Shown here piece by piece: positions 26,231 to 34,220 of a stretch of 64,000 nucleotides of DNA. The DNA is taken from the NCBI RefSeq assembly GCF_014648055.1, contig NZ_BMQJ01000004.1, positions 310,001-374,000 on the forward strand. Reading direction: 5' to 3'. The translations under genes and the position numbers were made by a program. Numbering within the stretch: the first letter of the stretch is position 1; each line of letters opens with the position of its first letter. Source of the stretch: Streptosporangium pseudovulgare (GTDB lineage Bacteria > Actinomycetota > Actinomycetes > Streptosporangiales > Streptosporangiaceae). Below the pieces are notes generated by a model. It did not search any database and was not told the origin of the DNA. It saw only the letters and a list, made by a program, of their open reading frames with translations.

Positions 26231-27204
26231 GCGGCATGAAGCAGACCGGTGAGAAGCAGCTGATGTTCTTCTCCGGACGCGCCTACCCGGAGCTGGCCGA
26301 GGAGGTGGCGAGCCACCTCGGGATCGACCCGACCCCCACCACCCTGCGTGACTTCGCCAACGGTGAGATCTACGCCCGCTACCTGGAGTCCGTCCGGGGC
26401 TGCGACGCCTTCGTCATCCAGAGCCACACCGGTCCGATCAACAAGTGGATCATGGAGCAGCTGATCATGGTGGACGCGCTCAAGCGCGCCTCCGCCAAGC
26501 GGATCACCGTGATCATGCCGTTCTTCGGCTACGCCCGCCAGGACAAGAAGGGCCGCGGCCGCGAGCCCATCACCGCCCGCCTCATGGCCGACCTGTTCAA
26601 GACCGCGGGCGCCGACCGGCTGATGTCCATCGACCTGCACACCTCGCAGATCCAGGGCTTCTTCGACGGCCCGGTCGACCACCTGTTCGCCATGCCGGTG
26701 CTGGTCGACTACCTCAAGGACAAGCTCGACCTGGAGAGCACCACCGTCGTCTCGCCCGACACCGGCCGCGTCCGGCTGTCGGAGCGCTGGGCCGACACCC
26801 TCGGCACCCCGCTGGCCTTCATCCACAAGCGCCGCGACCTCGACGTGGCCAACCAGGTGAAGGTGAACGAGGTCGTCGGCAAGGTGCGGGGCCGTACCTG
26901 CGTGCTGATCGACGACATGATCGACACCGCGGGCACGATCTGCAAGGCCGCCGACGCGCTGTACGAGCAGGGCGCCACCGACGTGATCGTGGCCGCCACG
27001 CACGCGGTGTTCTCCGACCCCGCGGTGGACCGGCTGAAGAACTCCGGCATCTCCGAGGTGATCGTCACCAACACCCTCCCGCTGGAGGAGGAGAAGAGGT
27101 TCGACAAGCTCACCGTCCTGTCGATCGCCCCGCTGATCGCCCGCGCGATCAGCGAGGTGTTCAACGACGGCTCGGTGACCAGCCTCTTCGAGGGCGACAC
27201 CTGA
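26227..27204 (+). CDS. prs: Ribose-phosphate pyrophosphokinase (PRPP synthetase)
   Basis: A 325-residue class I PRPP synthetase; transfers pyrophosphate from ATP to ribose-5-phosphate, feeding nucleotide, histidine and decaprenyl-phosphoribose synthesis. Motifs: FANGEIYARYLESVRGCDAF, the flexible loop MPFFGYARQDKKGRGREPI, DLHTSQIQGFFDGPVDHL and the PRPP-binding loop VLIDDMIDTAGTI. ATG 26227 has GAGGAGG closely upstream. Confidence 0.97.
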   Translation: MSGMKQTGEKQLMFFSGRAYPELAEEVASHLGIDPTPTTLRDFANGEIYARYLESVRGCDAFVIQSHTGPINKWIMEQLIMVDALKRASAKRITVIMPFFGYARQDKKGRGREPITARLMADLFKTAGADRLMSIDLHTSQIQGFFDGPVDHLFAMPVLVDYLKDKLDLESTTVVSPDTGRVRLSERWADTLGTPLAFIHKRRDLDVANQVKVNEVVGKVRGRTCVLIDDMIDTAGTICKAADALYEQGATDVIVAATHAVFSDPAVDRLKNSGISEVIVTNTLPLEEEKRFDKLTVLSIAPLIARAISEVFNDGSVTSLFEGDT

Positions 27205-27250
27205 TCCTCCCGGCACCCCGCCGCACCCCCCGCGACACCCCCGCGAGACC

Positions 27251-27280
27251 CCGCCGAGGCGGCGACCCGAGCCTCGGCGG
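27251..27280. terminator. Hairpin terminator after prs
   Basis: Perfect 10-bp stem CCGCCGAGGC / GCCTCGGCGG (27251-27260, 27271-27280) with a 10-nt loop, 47 bp after the prs stop. rplY therefore probably has its own promoter in 27281-27400. Confidence 0.75.
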
Positions 27281-27403
27281 GCCGAACCCGGCCCGCGTGC
27301 CGGTAGGCTGTTCGGGTCGCGCGCGCTCGTAACGCCTTCCGCTAGGGCGGGTGAGGGGGAGCGCGCCCTTCAGATCCCATCGAAGATCCCTAGGAGATCC
27401 GCC

Positions 27404-28012
27404 GTGTCCGAAGTAGTCATCAACGCCGAGACGCGCACCCGGTTCGGCAAGGGTGCCGCCCGCAAGATCCGCCGCGAGGACAAGGTCCCCGTCGTCCTGT
27501 ACGGGCACGGCACCGAGCCGCAGCACCTCATGCTCCCGGGCCACGAGCTCCTGCTCGCCCTGCGCACGCCGAACGTGCTGATCCGCCTCAAGGGCGCGGC
27601 CGACGAGCTGGCCCTGCCCAAGGGCGTCCAGCGCGACCCGATCAAGGGCTTCCTGGAGCACGTCGACCTCCTCCTCGTCAAGCGCGGCGAGAAGGTCACC
27701 GTCGAGATCCCGGTCACCACGGTGGGCGAGGTCGCCGACGGCGTTCTCGACCAGCAGCTCGTCTCCATCGCCGTCGAGGCCGAGGCGACCCACATCCCGA
27801 CCGGCGTCGAGGTCGACGTCGAGGGCCTGGAGGTCGGCACCCAGATCACCGCGGGCGACCTGAAGCTGCCCAAGGGCGCCACCCTGGCCGCCGACCCCGA
27901 GACCCTGGTCCTGCACGTCACCTCCGCCGCCGCCCCCGTCGAGGAGGCCGCCGAGGGCGAGGCCGCCGAGGGTGAGGCCGCCGAGGCCGCACCGGCCGAG
28001 GCCGCCGAGTAG
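27404..28012 (+). CDS. rplY: 50S ribosomal protein L25/general stress protein Ctc
   Basis: A 202-residue long-form L25 (TL5/Ctc) that binds 5S rRNA. Residues about 1-95 are the L25 domain ([28 protein letters not shown]), and about 96-185 the C-terminal beta domain with [21 protein letters not shown] and [19 protein letters not shown]. The last about 25 residues are an acidic Ala/Glu run ([20 protein letters not shown]). AGGAG sits 9 nt before the GTG. Confidence 0.95.
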   Translation: MSEVVINAETRTRFGKGAARKIRREDKVPVVLYGHGTEPQHLMLPGHELLLALRTPNVLIRLKGAADELALPKGVQRDPIKGFLEHVDLLLVKRGEKVTVEIPVTTVGEVADGVLDQQLVSIAVEAEATHIPTGVEVDVEGLEVGTQITAGDLKLPKGATLAADPETLVLHVTSAAAPVEEAAEGEAAEGEAAEAAPAEAAE

Positions 28013-28030
28013 TTTCATCTGCTAGACCTT

Positions 28031-28062
28031 GTCAGGGCAGCCCGCGACCGGGCTGCCCTGAC
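28031..28062. terminator. Perfect hairpin between rplY and pth
   Basis: 14-bp perfect stem GTCAGGGCAGCCCG (28031-28044) and CGGGCTGCCCTGAC (28049-28062) with a 4-nt loop CGAC. It starts 19 bp after the rplY stop and ends 24 bp before the pth ATG, so it can terminate or attenuate transcription into pth. Confidence 0.85.
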
Positions 28063-28086
28063 GCGCATGTGGAAGGGGCGCCGACC

Positions 28087-28683
28087 ATGGACCGCTGGCT
28101 GGTCGTGGGGCTGGGGAATCCCGGGCCGGAGTACGCCGGTAACCGGCACAACGCGGGCTTCATGGTGGCCGACGAGCTCGCCGCCCGCATCGGGGGGCGG
28201 TTCAAGGCGCACCGGTCGCGTGCCGAGGCGCTGGAGGGGCGCGTGGCGGGCGCCCCCGCCGTGCTGGCCAAGCCGCTGTCCTACATGAACCTCTCCGGCG
28301 GCCCGGTCAAGGCCCTCGCCGACTTCTACAAGGTCGACCCGGCCCGGGTGATCGCCGTCCATGACGAGCTCGACATCCCGTACGGCGCGCTGCGCGCCAA
28401 GCTCGGCGGCGGCGACAACGGCCACAACGGACTGAAGTCGATCACCAAGTCCCTGGGCACACGGGACTACCTGCGGCTGCGGTTCGGCATCGGCCGCCCG
28501 CCCGGCCGGATGGACCCCGCCGCCTTCGTCCTGCGCGACTTCGCCACCGCCGAGCGCAAGGACCTGCCGTTCCTCGTCGACCGGGCCGCCGACATGGTCG
28601 AGTCGCTGATCACCTCCGGCCTGGAGGCCACCCAGAACGCCTTCCACTCGGCCGACCTGAAGCTCTCGGGCCCGCCCCGTTGA
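28087..28683 (+). CDS. pth: Peptidyl-tRNA hydrolase
   Basis: A 198-residue enzyme that recycles tRNA from peptidyl-tRNA. The active-site segment [20 protein letters not shown] (catalytic His in RHN), [24 protein letters not shown] and NGHNGLKSI are all present. ATG 28087 has GGAAGGGG upstream at suitable spacing. In M. tuberculosis the glmU-prs-rplY-pth block lies beside mfd; here about 24 kb of other genes follows instead. Confidence 0.96.
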   Translation: MDRWLVVGLGNPGPEYAGNRHNAGFMVADELAARIGGRFKAHRSRAEALEGRVAGAPAVLAKPLSYMNLSGGPVKALADFYKVDPARVIAVHDELDIPYGALRAKLGGGDNGHNGLKSITKSLGTRDYLRLRFGIGRPPGRMDPAAFVLRDFATAERKDLPFLVDRAADMVESLITSGLEATQNAFHSADLKLSGPPR

Positions 28684-28730
28684 CGCGCTCCCCGGCCTGA
28701 AGGCCCGGAGATTCAGCCCGTGCCGCGCAC
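28684..28730. mobile_element. Right-end-like sequence of the TnpB element
   Basis: Directly 3' of the TnpB remnant. It contains CCTGAAGGCCCGGAG (28696-28710) with small self-complementary stems (GGCC-TGAA-GGCC), similar to a motif at 29557-29570. IS200/IS605-type ends are hairpins, and their guide RNA is made from this side of tnpB. The exact element border cannot be set from one sequence. Confidence 0.4.
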
Positions 28731-29328
28731 TCACGCGGCACCTCTGAGGCTTCCTGGTTCGCCGGGTCGTGCCACCGCGAGCGGTGGTCTTACCGCCCCT
28801 CCACAGGCGTTCAGCCTGTCCGCCCGTCCGGCGGCCAGGATGTTGATCGCCGCGTTGACGTCCCGGTCGTGAGCCGCGCCACAGGCGCAGGTCCACGACC
28901 GGACGTTCAACGGCATCTCGTCCTGCACGGTCCCGCACGCCGAGCACAGCTTCGACGAGGGAAACCAGCGGTCGATCTTCGCGAAAGTGCGGCCGTACCG
29001 GGCGGCCTTGTACTCCAGTCCGCTTGCCGGTGATCGAGGCGAAGAAGGTGCGGTGGGCGGCGTTGAGATCGGCGAGCGCCTGCTGGAGCACCACGGCGGA
29101 CACCTCGCCCAGCCAGGAGCGTTCCGGCGTCTTCTTCGCCTCGGTGATGACCCGCTTGGACAGGTCGGCGTCGGAGACGTACGGCAGGCCCGCCTCGCGG
29201 GCTGTCCGGCGTGCGCGCAGCCCGTCGTTGAACACCACGCGGGCGCACCCGAAGGCCCGCGCCAGCGCCTGGCGCTGGGCGGCGTCCGGGGAGAGCCGAT
29301 ACCGGTAACGCAGCCGCACGGCCATCAT
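28731..29328 (-). pseudogene. tnpB: Internally deleted TnpB (IS200/IS605 OrfB-type RNA-guided nuclease) remnant
   Basis: Both ends of a TnpB are present but the middle is gone. The first about 100 codons (from 29328) read [20 protein letters not shown], then [16 protein letters not shown] and [20 protein letters not shown]. Near 29020, at GGCAAGCGGACTGGAGTA, this joins in another frame to the C-terminus: [20 protein letters not shown], the zinc ribbon [10 protein letters not shown] with CACG, and [17 protein letters not shown]. The RuvC-I and RuvC-II parts are missing, about 200 residues compared with a typical 380-420 residue TnpB, so it cannot cut DNA. The retained zinc ribbon still has all four cysteines. 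Confidence 0.85.
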
Positions 29329-29342
29329 CGTGCCATCCGGTC

Positions 29343-29526
29343 ATGACCGAACGTATGGGAATCCGGGCGATCCGTGAACACATCGGCGACCGCGCCAACA
29401 CCGCCCACCACCCCGGCGAGCACACCGTCGCCGAACGCGGGCGGCCGGCCCTTCGCCGTCCCGGTGCCCTATGCCTGGTGGGCCGAGCGGCAAGACCAGG
29501 AAGGCCAGGACACGCTCGCGCCCTAG
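29343..29526 (+). pseudogene. Frameshifted Phd/YefM-type antitoxin remnant
   Basis: The frame from ATG 29343 reads MTERMGIRAIREHIGDRANT, then HHPGEHTVAERG, the DNA-binding N-terminus of a Phd-type antitoxin. At about 29445-29452 the match moves to the next frame: RPFAVPVPYAWWAERQDQEG and QDTLAP, ending TAG 29524-29526, which is the expected antitoxin C-terminus. One shift (extra base or two lost) therefore breaks an about 60-residue gene. No toxin gene follows. It is divergent from the TnpB remnant with only 14 bp between them. Confidence 0.75.
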
Positions 29527-29540
29527 CGGGCCTCCGCGCG

Positions 29541-29570
29541 GGCCTTCACCCCCGCACCTGAAGGCCGGAG
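29541..29570. repeat. Hairpin with TnpB-end-like motif
   Basis: GGCCTTCA (29541-29548) and TGAAGGCC (29559-29566) form an 8-bp stem. CCTGAAGGCCGGAG (29557-29570) copies, with one base missing, the motif at the 3' end of the TnpB remnant (28696-28710), in the same orientation. It may be the end of a second, lost element. Confidence 0.5.
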
Positions 29571-29642
29571 CACCGGCCTGCATTAGGTAGCGTCTGGTGA
29601 CCGTAGGTAAAGGATCGACTACGCTGGGGGCGCGGGCGCGAC

Positions 29643-29888
29643 GTGAACACCGTCCTGCCGGCCATGGCACTCGCCCTCCTTGGCCGGTACGGCGACGACG
29701 TCCGCCGCAGGCTGCCGGTCAAGCCCGGGATGACCGGCCTGTGGCCGCTCACCGGGCACCCTGACATTCCATGGGAGGAATCAGTACGGTGGGAGCTGCG
29801 TTACGCAGAGGACTGGTCCCTCACGCTGGACCTGCAGATTCTCTGGAAGACATGGGTGGCCGCCGCACGAGGAACGGGAGTGCACTGA
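29643..29888 (+). pseudogene. C-terminal stump of a priming sugar transferase (WbaP/PssY type)
   Basis: An 81-codon open frame whose last 65 residues match the C-terminus of polyprenyl-phosphate sugar phosphotransferases: RYGDDVRRRLPVKPGMTGLW, then GHPDIPWEESVRWELRYAED and WSLTLDLQILWKT. The membrane part and the catalytic core (with KFRTM and GDMS-type motifs) are absent, and the usual WQVSGRSDL has become WPLTGHPDI. It cannot prime glycan synthesis by itself. The TGA at 29886-29888 is 1 bp before the cysQ start, and the GGGAG for cysQ lies inside it, which may be why this end is kept. Confidence 0.75.
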
Positions 29889-29889
29889 A

Positions 29890-30657
29890 TTGACGATCCG
29901 GGACGACCACGTTCTCGCGGCGGATCTCGCGGCCGAGGCCGGTGAGAGGCTGCTGGCGCTGCGCGCCGAGCTGGGGTTCGGCGACCCCGCGGCCCTGCGC
30001 AAGGAGGGCGACACCGCCTCCCACCTGTTCCTCATGGACGCCCTGGCCCGCTCGCGCCCCGGCGACGCCGTGCTGTCGGAGGAGGCGACCCGGGAGGAGC
30101 GCCTCGACCCCCGCCGCCTCGCGGCCGAACGGGTGTGGATCGTCGATCCCCTCGACGGCACCCGCGAGTTCGCCGAGGAGGGCCGCGCCGACTGGGCGGT
30201 CCACGTGGCGCTCTGGGAGCGCGGCGCCCTGACGGCCGGCGCGGTCGCCCTGCCCGCGCAGGGCCGCACCCCGTCCACCCTCGAACCCCCCGTACGGCCG
30301 GCGCCCGCAGCCGGAGGCAGGCCGCGGATCGCGGTCAGCCGCACCCGCCCGCCGGAGTTCGTCCGGGCCCTCGCCGAGCGCGTCGGGGCCGACCTGGTGC
30401 CGATCGGCTCGGCCGGCGCGAAGATCTCCGCGGTGCTCACCGGCGAGGTCGAGGCGTACGTGCACGCCGGTGGCCAGTACGAATGGGACTCCGCCGCGCC
30501 GGTCGCCGTGGCCCTGGCCGCCGGAGCGCACGCCAGCCGGATCGACGGCTCGCCGCTCCGCTACAACCAGGGGGACCCCTCACTGCCGGATATCCTTGTT
30601 TCCCTACCGGAACTGGCGCCAGCATTGCTTGACGGCATCCGGGACCTGCACCGATAA
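29890..30657 (+). CDS. cysQ: 3'(2'),5'-bisphosphate nucleotidase CysQ
   Basis: A 255-residue inositol-monophosphatase-fold enzyme that removes PAP (3'-phospho-AMP), the inhibitory by-product of sulfotransferases, or drains PAPS. Metal-site motifs: LSEEAT (Glu), WIVDPLDGTREF (DPLDGT), and EWDSAAPVAVALAAG. The TTG 29890 start has GGGAG 11 nt upstream inside the preceding stump. It is first in the cysQ-cysD-cysN run, 19 bp before cysD. Confidence 0.93.
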   Translation: MTIRDDHVLAADLAAEAGERLLALRAELGFGDPAALRKEGDTASHLFLMDALARSRPGDAVLSEEATREERLDPRRLAAERVWIVDPLDGTREFAEEGRADWAVHVALWERGALTAGAVALPAQGRTPSTLEPPVRPAPAAGGRPRIAVSRTRPPEFVRALAERVGADLVPIGSAGAKISAVLTGEVEAYVHAGGQYEWDSAAPVAVALAAGAHASRIDGSPLRYNQGDPSLPDILVSLPELAPALLDGIRDLHR

Positions 30658-30676
30658 GCACCGCTAGGAGAGTCTG

Positions 30677-31591
30677 ATGCTCCAGTGCGACTACACCACG
30701 TCGCAGCTCGACGTCCTCGAGGCAGAGTCCATTCACATCATGCGTGAGGTGGCGGCCGAGTTCGAGCGTCCCTGTCTCCTCTTCTCAGGCGGTAAGGACT
30801 CCATCGTCATGCTCCGCATCGCGGAGAAGGCGTTCTGGCCGGCCCCGATCCCCTTCCCCCTGCTGCACGTCGACACCGGCCACAACTTCCCCGAGGTCAT
30901 CGAGTTCCGTGACCGCCGCGCCGACGAGCTCGGCGCGCGCCTGATCGTGGCCAGCGTCCAGGAGTCCATCGACGCCGGCCGGGTGACCGAGGAGACCGGC
31001 CGCCGGGCCTCCCGCAACCGGCTGCAGACCACCACGCTGCTGGACGCCATCGAGGACGGCGAGTTCGACGCGGTGTTCGGCGGCGCCCGCCGCGACGAGG
31101 AGAAGGCCCGGGCCAAGGAGCGGGTGTTCTCCTTCCGCGACGAGTTCGGCCAGTGGGACCCGAAGAACCAGCGCCCCGAGCTGTGGAACCTCTACAACGC
31201 GAAGATCCGCAAGGGCGAGCACATCCGGGTGTTCCCGCTGTCCAACTGGACCGAGCTGGACATCTGGGACTACATCCGGCGTGAGGGCATCGAGATCCCC
31301 TCGATCTACTACGCCCACACGCGCAAGGTGTTCGAGCGCGACGGCATGCTGCTGTCCGAGAGCGAGTTCGTCACCCGCGACGAGGACGAGCAGGTCTTCG
31401 AGGCCGTGGTCCGCTACCGCACGGTCGGCGACGTGACCTGCACCGGCGCCGTCCAGTCCGCCGCCGCCACGGTCGAGGAGATCATCGCCGAGATCGCCGC
31501 CACCCGGATCACCGAGCGCGGCGCCACCCGCGCCGACGACCGGGCCTCCGAGGCGTCGATGGAGGACCGCAAGCGGGAGGGCTACTTCTAG
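30677..31591 (+). CDS. cysD: Sulfate adenylyltransferase subunit 2
   Basis: A 304-residue PP-loop ATPase that forms APS from sulfate and ATP with CysN. Motifs: LLFSGGKDSIVMLRIA (PP-loop SGGKDS), HVDTGHNFPEVIEFRD, FGGARRDEEKARAKERVFSF, and RIRKGEHIRVFPLSNWTELDIWDYI-like core (here AKIRKGEH). The C-terminus DRKREGYF is typical. Strong ribosome site AGGAGAG before ATG 30677. Confidence 0.97.
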   Translation: MLQCDYTTSQLDVLEAESIHIMREVAAEFERPCLLFSGGKDSIVMLRIAEKAFWPAPIPFPLLHVDTGHNFPEVIEFRDRRADELGARLIVASVQESIDAGRVTEETGRRASRNRLQTTTLLDAIEDGEFDAVFGGARRDEEKARAKERVFSFRDEFGQWDPKNQRPELWNLYNAKIRKGEHIRVFPLSNWTELDIWDYIRREGIEIPSIYYAHTRKVFERDGMLLSESEFVTRDEDEQVFEAVVRYRTVGDVTCTGAVQSAAATVEEIIAEIAATRITERGATRADDRASEASMEDRKREGYF

Positions 31592-31688
31592 TGAGCGCGG
31601 TCCCTTCCCGGCCGGCCCGCACGGCCCGGCAGTCCCTTCCCGCGCGGCCCTCCCGCGCACGCCGTACGACCTCTGGAGAGCGGTTCTG

Positions 31689-32951
31689 ATGGACATCCTT
31701 CGCTTCGCCACGGCGGGCAGCGTCGACGACGGCAAGTCGACCCTCATCGGGCGGCTGCTCTTCGACTCCAAGGCGATCTTCGAGGACCAGCTGGAGGCGG
31801 TCGAGCGCACCTCCCGCGACCGCGGCACCGAGTACACCGACCTGTCGCTGCTCACCGACGGCCTGCGCGCCGAGCGGGAGCAGGGCATCACGATCGACGT
31901 GGCCTACCGCTACTTCGCCACGCCCCGGCGGAAGTTCATCATCGCCGACACCCCCGGGCACATCCAGTACACCCGCAACATGGTGACCGGCGCCTCCACC
32001 GCCGACCTGGCGATCGTCCTGATCGACGCCCGCAAGGGCGTGCTGGAGCAGTCGCGGCGGCACGCGTTCCTCACCACGCTGCTGCGGGTGCCGCACCTGG
32101 TGCTCGCGGTGAACAAGATGGACCTGGTCGACTACTCCCAGGAGCGGTTCGAGGAGATCCGCGAGGAGTTCACGGCGTTCGCCGCCAAGCTGAACGCCCC
32201 GGACCTGACGTTCATCCCGATCTCGGCGCTGCACGGCGACAACGTGGTGTCCCGCTCGGAGAACATGCCGTGGTACAACGGCTCCTCCCTGCTGCACCAC
32301 CTGGAGAACGTGCACATCGCCTCCGACCGCAACCTGGTCGACGTGCGCTTCCCGGTCCAGTACGTCATCCGGCCGCAGCGCGCCACCGACCCGGCCCTGC
32401 ACGACTACCGGGGATACGCCGGGCAGGTCGCGGGCGGCGTGCTGAAGCCCGGCGACGAGGTCGTGCACCTGCCGTCGGGGCTGAGCACCCGCATCGCCTC
32501 GATCGACACCTTCGACGGCCCGGTGCAGGAGGCGTTCGCGCCGATGTCGGTGACGCTCCGCCTTGAGGACGACATCGACATCTCGCGCGGTGACATGATC
32601 TGCCGTCCCAACAACCAGCCGCAGGTCACCCAGGAGCTGGAGGCGATGGTCTGCTGGATGGCCGACGCCACCAAGCTGGCTCCGCGCGCCAAGCTGACCA
32701 TCAAGCACACCACCCGCACGGCCCGGGTGCTGGTCAAGGACCTGCACTACCGGCTCGACGTCAACACCCTGCACCGCGACGAGGAGGCCGGGTCCCTCGG
32801 GCTGAACGAGATCGGGCGCGTCTCGCTCCGCGTCACCCAGCCCCTGTTCGTGGACGACTACGCGAGGAACCGCCTCACCGGCGGCTTCATCCTCGTGGAC
32901 GAGGCCACCAACAACACCGTCGGCGCCGGGATGATCACCGACGCCCGTTAG
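31689..32951 (+). CDS. cysN: Sulfate adenylyltransferase subunit 1 (GTPase)
   Basis: A 420-residue EF-Tu-like GTPase whose GTP hydrolysis drives APS formation by CysD. G1 SVDDGKSTLIGRLL, G3 DTPGHIQYTRNM, G4 NKMDLVDY are intact; two beta-barrel domains follow. It lacks the fused APS-kinase domain found in the M. tuberculosis CysNC; here the kinase is separate at 50351-51592. A 97-bp gap follows cysD, with GGAGAG before the ATG. Confidence 0.97.
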   Translation: MDILRFATAGSVDDGKSTLIGRLLFDSKAIFEDQLEAVERTSRDRGTEYTDLSLLTDGLRAEREQGITIDVAYRYFATPRRKFIIADTPGHIQYTRNMVTGASTADLAIVLIDARKGVLEQSRRHAFLTTLLRVPHLVLAVNKMDLVDYSQERFEEIREEFTAFAAKLNAPDLTFIPISALHGDNVVSRSENMPWYNGSSLLHHLENVHIASDRNLVDVRFPVQYVIRPQRATDPALHDYRGYAGQVAGGVLKPGDEVVHLPSGLSTRIASIDTFDGPVQEAFAPMSVTLRLEDDIDISRGDMICRPNNQPQVTQELEAMVCWMADATKLAPRAKLTIKHTTRTARVLVKDLHYRLDVNTLHRDEEAGSLGLNEIGRVSLRVTQPLFVDDYARNRLTGGFILVDEATNNTVGAGMITDAR

Positions 32952-33179
32952 ACCTGTTCCGCGGATCCCCGCCGTGGCGCGGGCCCGCCCGGGCGACCGC
33001 GGTGGGTGTGACGATCCGCGGGCCGCCGGACCGATCGTCCGGCCCGAGCGGGCCGCCGGGCCGGACGGCCGGTCCGGCCCGGCGTCCCCGGGTAGATCCT
33101 TTGTCCTTTCCACGATGGATCGGTAACTCTCCGCACTAAGATGTGCACGTTCCGTATCCGACGGGTAAGGATTCGTGCC
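32952..33179. other. Spacer with GC-rich hairpins before the sulfotransferase operon
   Basis: Holds several GGCCGG/CCGGCC inverted repeats (about 33020-33095) that may end the cys transcript, then an AT-richer stretch at 33090-33150 (GATCCTTTGTCCTTTCCACG and ACTAAGATG) likely to contain the promoter of the next operon. No gene seen. Confidence 0.4.
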
Positions 33180-34220
33180 GTGCCTGACAAGCCGCCTCCC
33201 GCCCGGGTCGTCTTCCTCGGCGGTCTCGGCCGCAGCGGGACCACCCTGCTGGAGCGCCTGCTCGGCGAGGTCCCCGGCGTCGTGCCGCTCGGCGAGGTCG
33301 TCCACCTCTGGGCCAGGGGCGTGCTGGCGAACGAGTCCTGCGGCTGCCGGCGGCCGTTCAGCGCGTGCCCGTTCTGGCGGGAGGTCGGCGAGCGCGCGTT
33401 CGGCGGCTGGCCGGACGACCTCGCCCATCGGATGCTCCGGCTCAGGCGTCGGGTGGACCGCACCCGGCGCGTTCCCGAGCTGGCCCGCCGCCTCCCCGGG
33501 TCTCCGGCGCGTGCCGGGTCCACCGGGTCCGCGGCGTTCGCCGGGTCCTCCGGGCGCGCGGAGCGCCTGGGGCCCGTGACGCCCTGGGAGGCCGTGCGCT
33601 TCGCGGAGCTCGCGGAGTCTCCCGAGCTCGCCGAGTACGCCGCGGCGCACCGCCGCCTGTACGACGCGGCGGCCGAGGTCTCCGGCAGGCCGGTCGTGGT
33701 CGACTCCAGCAAGCACGCCTCCACCGCCTTCTGCCTGACGGCGGCCGGGCTCGACGTGCGCGTGGTGCACGTCGTGCGCGACCCCCGCGCGGTCGCCCAC
33801 TCCTGGCGCAGGCGGGTGCCCCGCCCGGAGGACGGCCGGCCGATGACCCGCTGGTCGCCGGCCCGCACCTCGCTGCACTGGCTCGCCCAGAACCTCAGCC
33901 TGGAGCTGCTGGCGCGCGGCGGCGCCCGCGTCACCCGGGTCCGCTACGAGGACCTGCTCGACGCCCCGGCCGCCGTCCTCGGCCGCCTGGCCGCCGAGGC
34001 CGGTCTCCCGCCCCGTCTCGACTTCCTCTCCGCCGGCCGGGCCGACCTCTCCCCGGCCCACACGGTCTCCGGCAACCCCGTGCGTTTCACGGTCGGCCGG
34101 ATCGGCCTGGACCCCGACGACGGCTGGCGCACCGCCGCCCCGGCGCGGCACCGGCGCCTGGTCGCCGCGCTGACCTGGCCACTCATGATCAAGTACGGCT
34201 ACGACAGGAGGCCGGCGTGA
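33180..34220 (+). CDS. Sulfotransferase family protein (1 of 3)
   Basis: A 346-residue PAPS-dependent sulfotransferase. The 5'-phosphosulfate loop is VVFLGGLGRSGTTLLERLLG near the N-terminus; the 3'-phosphate site is VVHVVRDPRAVAHSWRRR. A cysteine-containing segment (ANESCGCRRPFSACPFW) near residue 55-75 and the VVVDSSKHASTAFCL block are typical of bacterial carbohydrate or lipid sulfotransferases. GTG 33180 is preferred over the upstream ATG 33141, whose codons look non-coding. The stop overlaps the next gene by GTGA. Confidence 0.9.
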   Translation: MPDKPPPARVVFLGGLGRSGTTLLERLLGEVPGVVPLGEVVHLWARGVLANESCGCRRPFSACPFWREVGERAFGGWPDDLAHRMLRLRRRVDRTRRVPELARRLPGSPARAGSTGSAAFAGSSGRAERLGPVTPWEAVRFAELAESPELAEYAAAHRRLYDAAAEVSGRPVVVDSSKHASTAFCLTAAGLDVRVVHVVRDPRAVAHSWRRRVPRPEDGRPMTRWSPARTSLHWLAQNLSLELLARGGARVTRVRYEDLLDAPAAVLGRLAAEAGLPPRLDFLSAGRADLSPAHTVSGNPVRFTVGRIGLDPDDGWRTAAPARHRRLVAALTWPLMIKYGYDRRPA

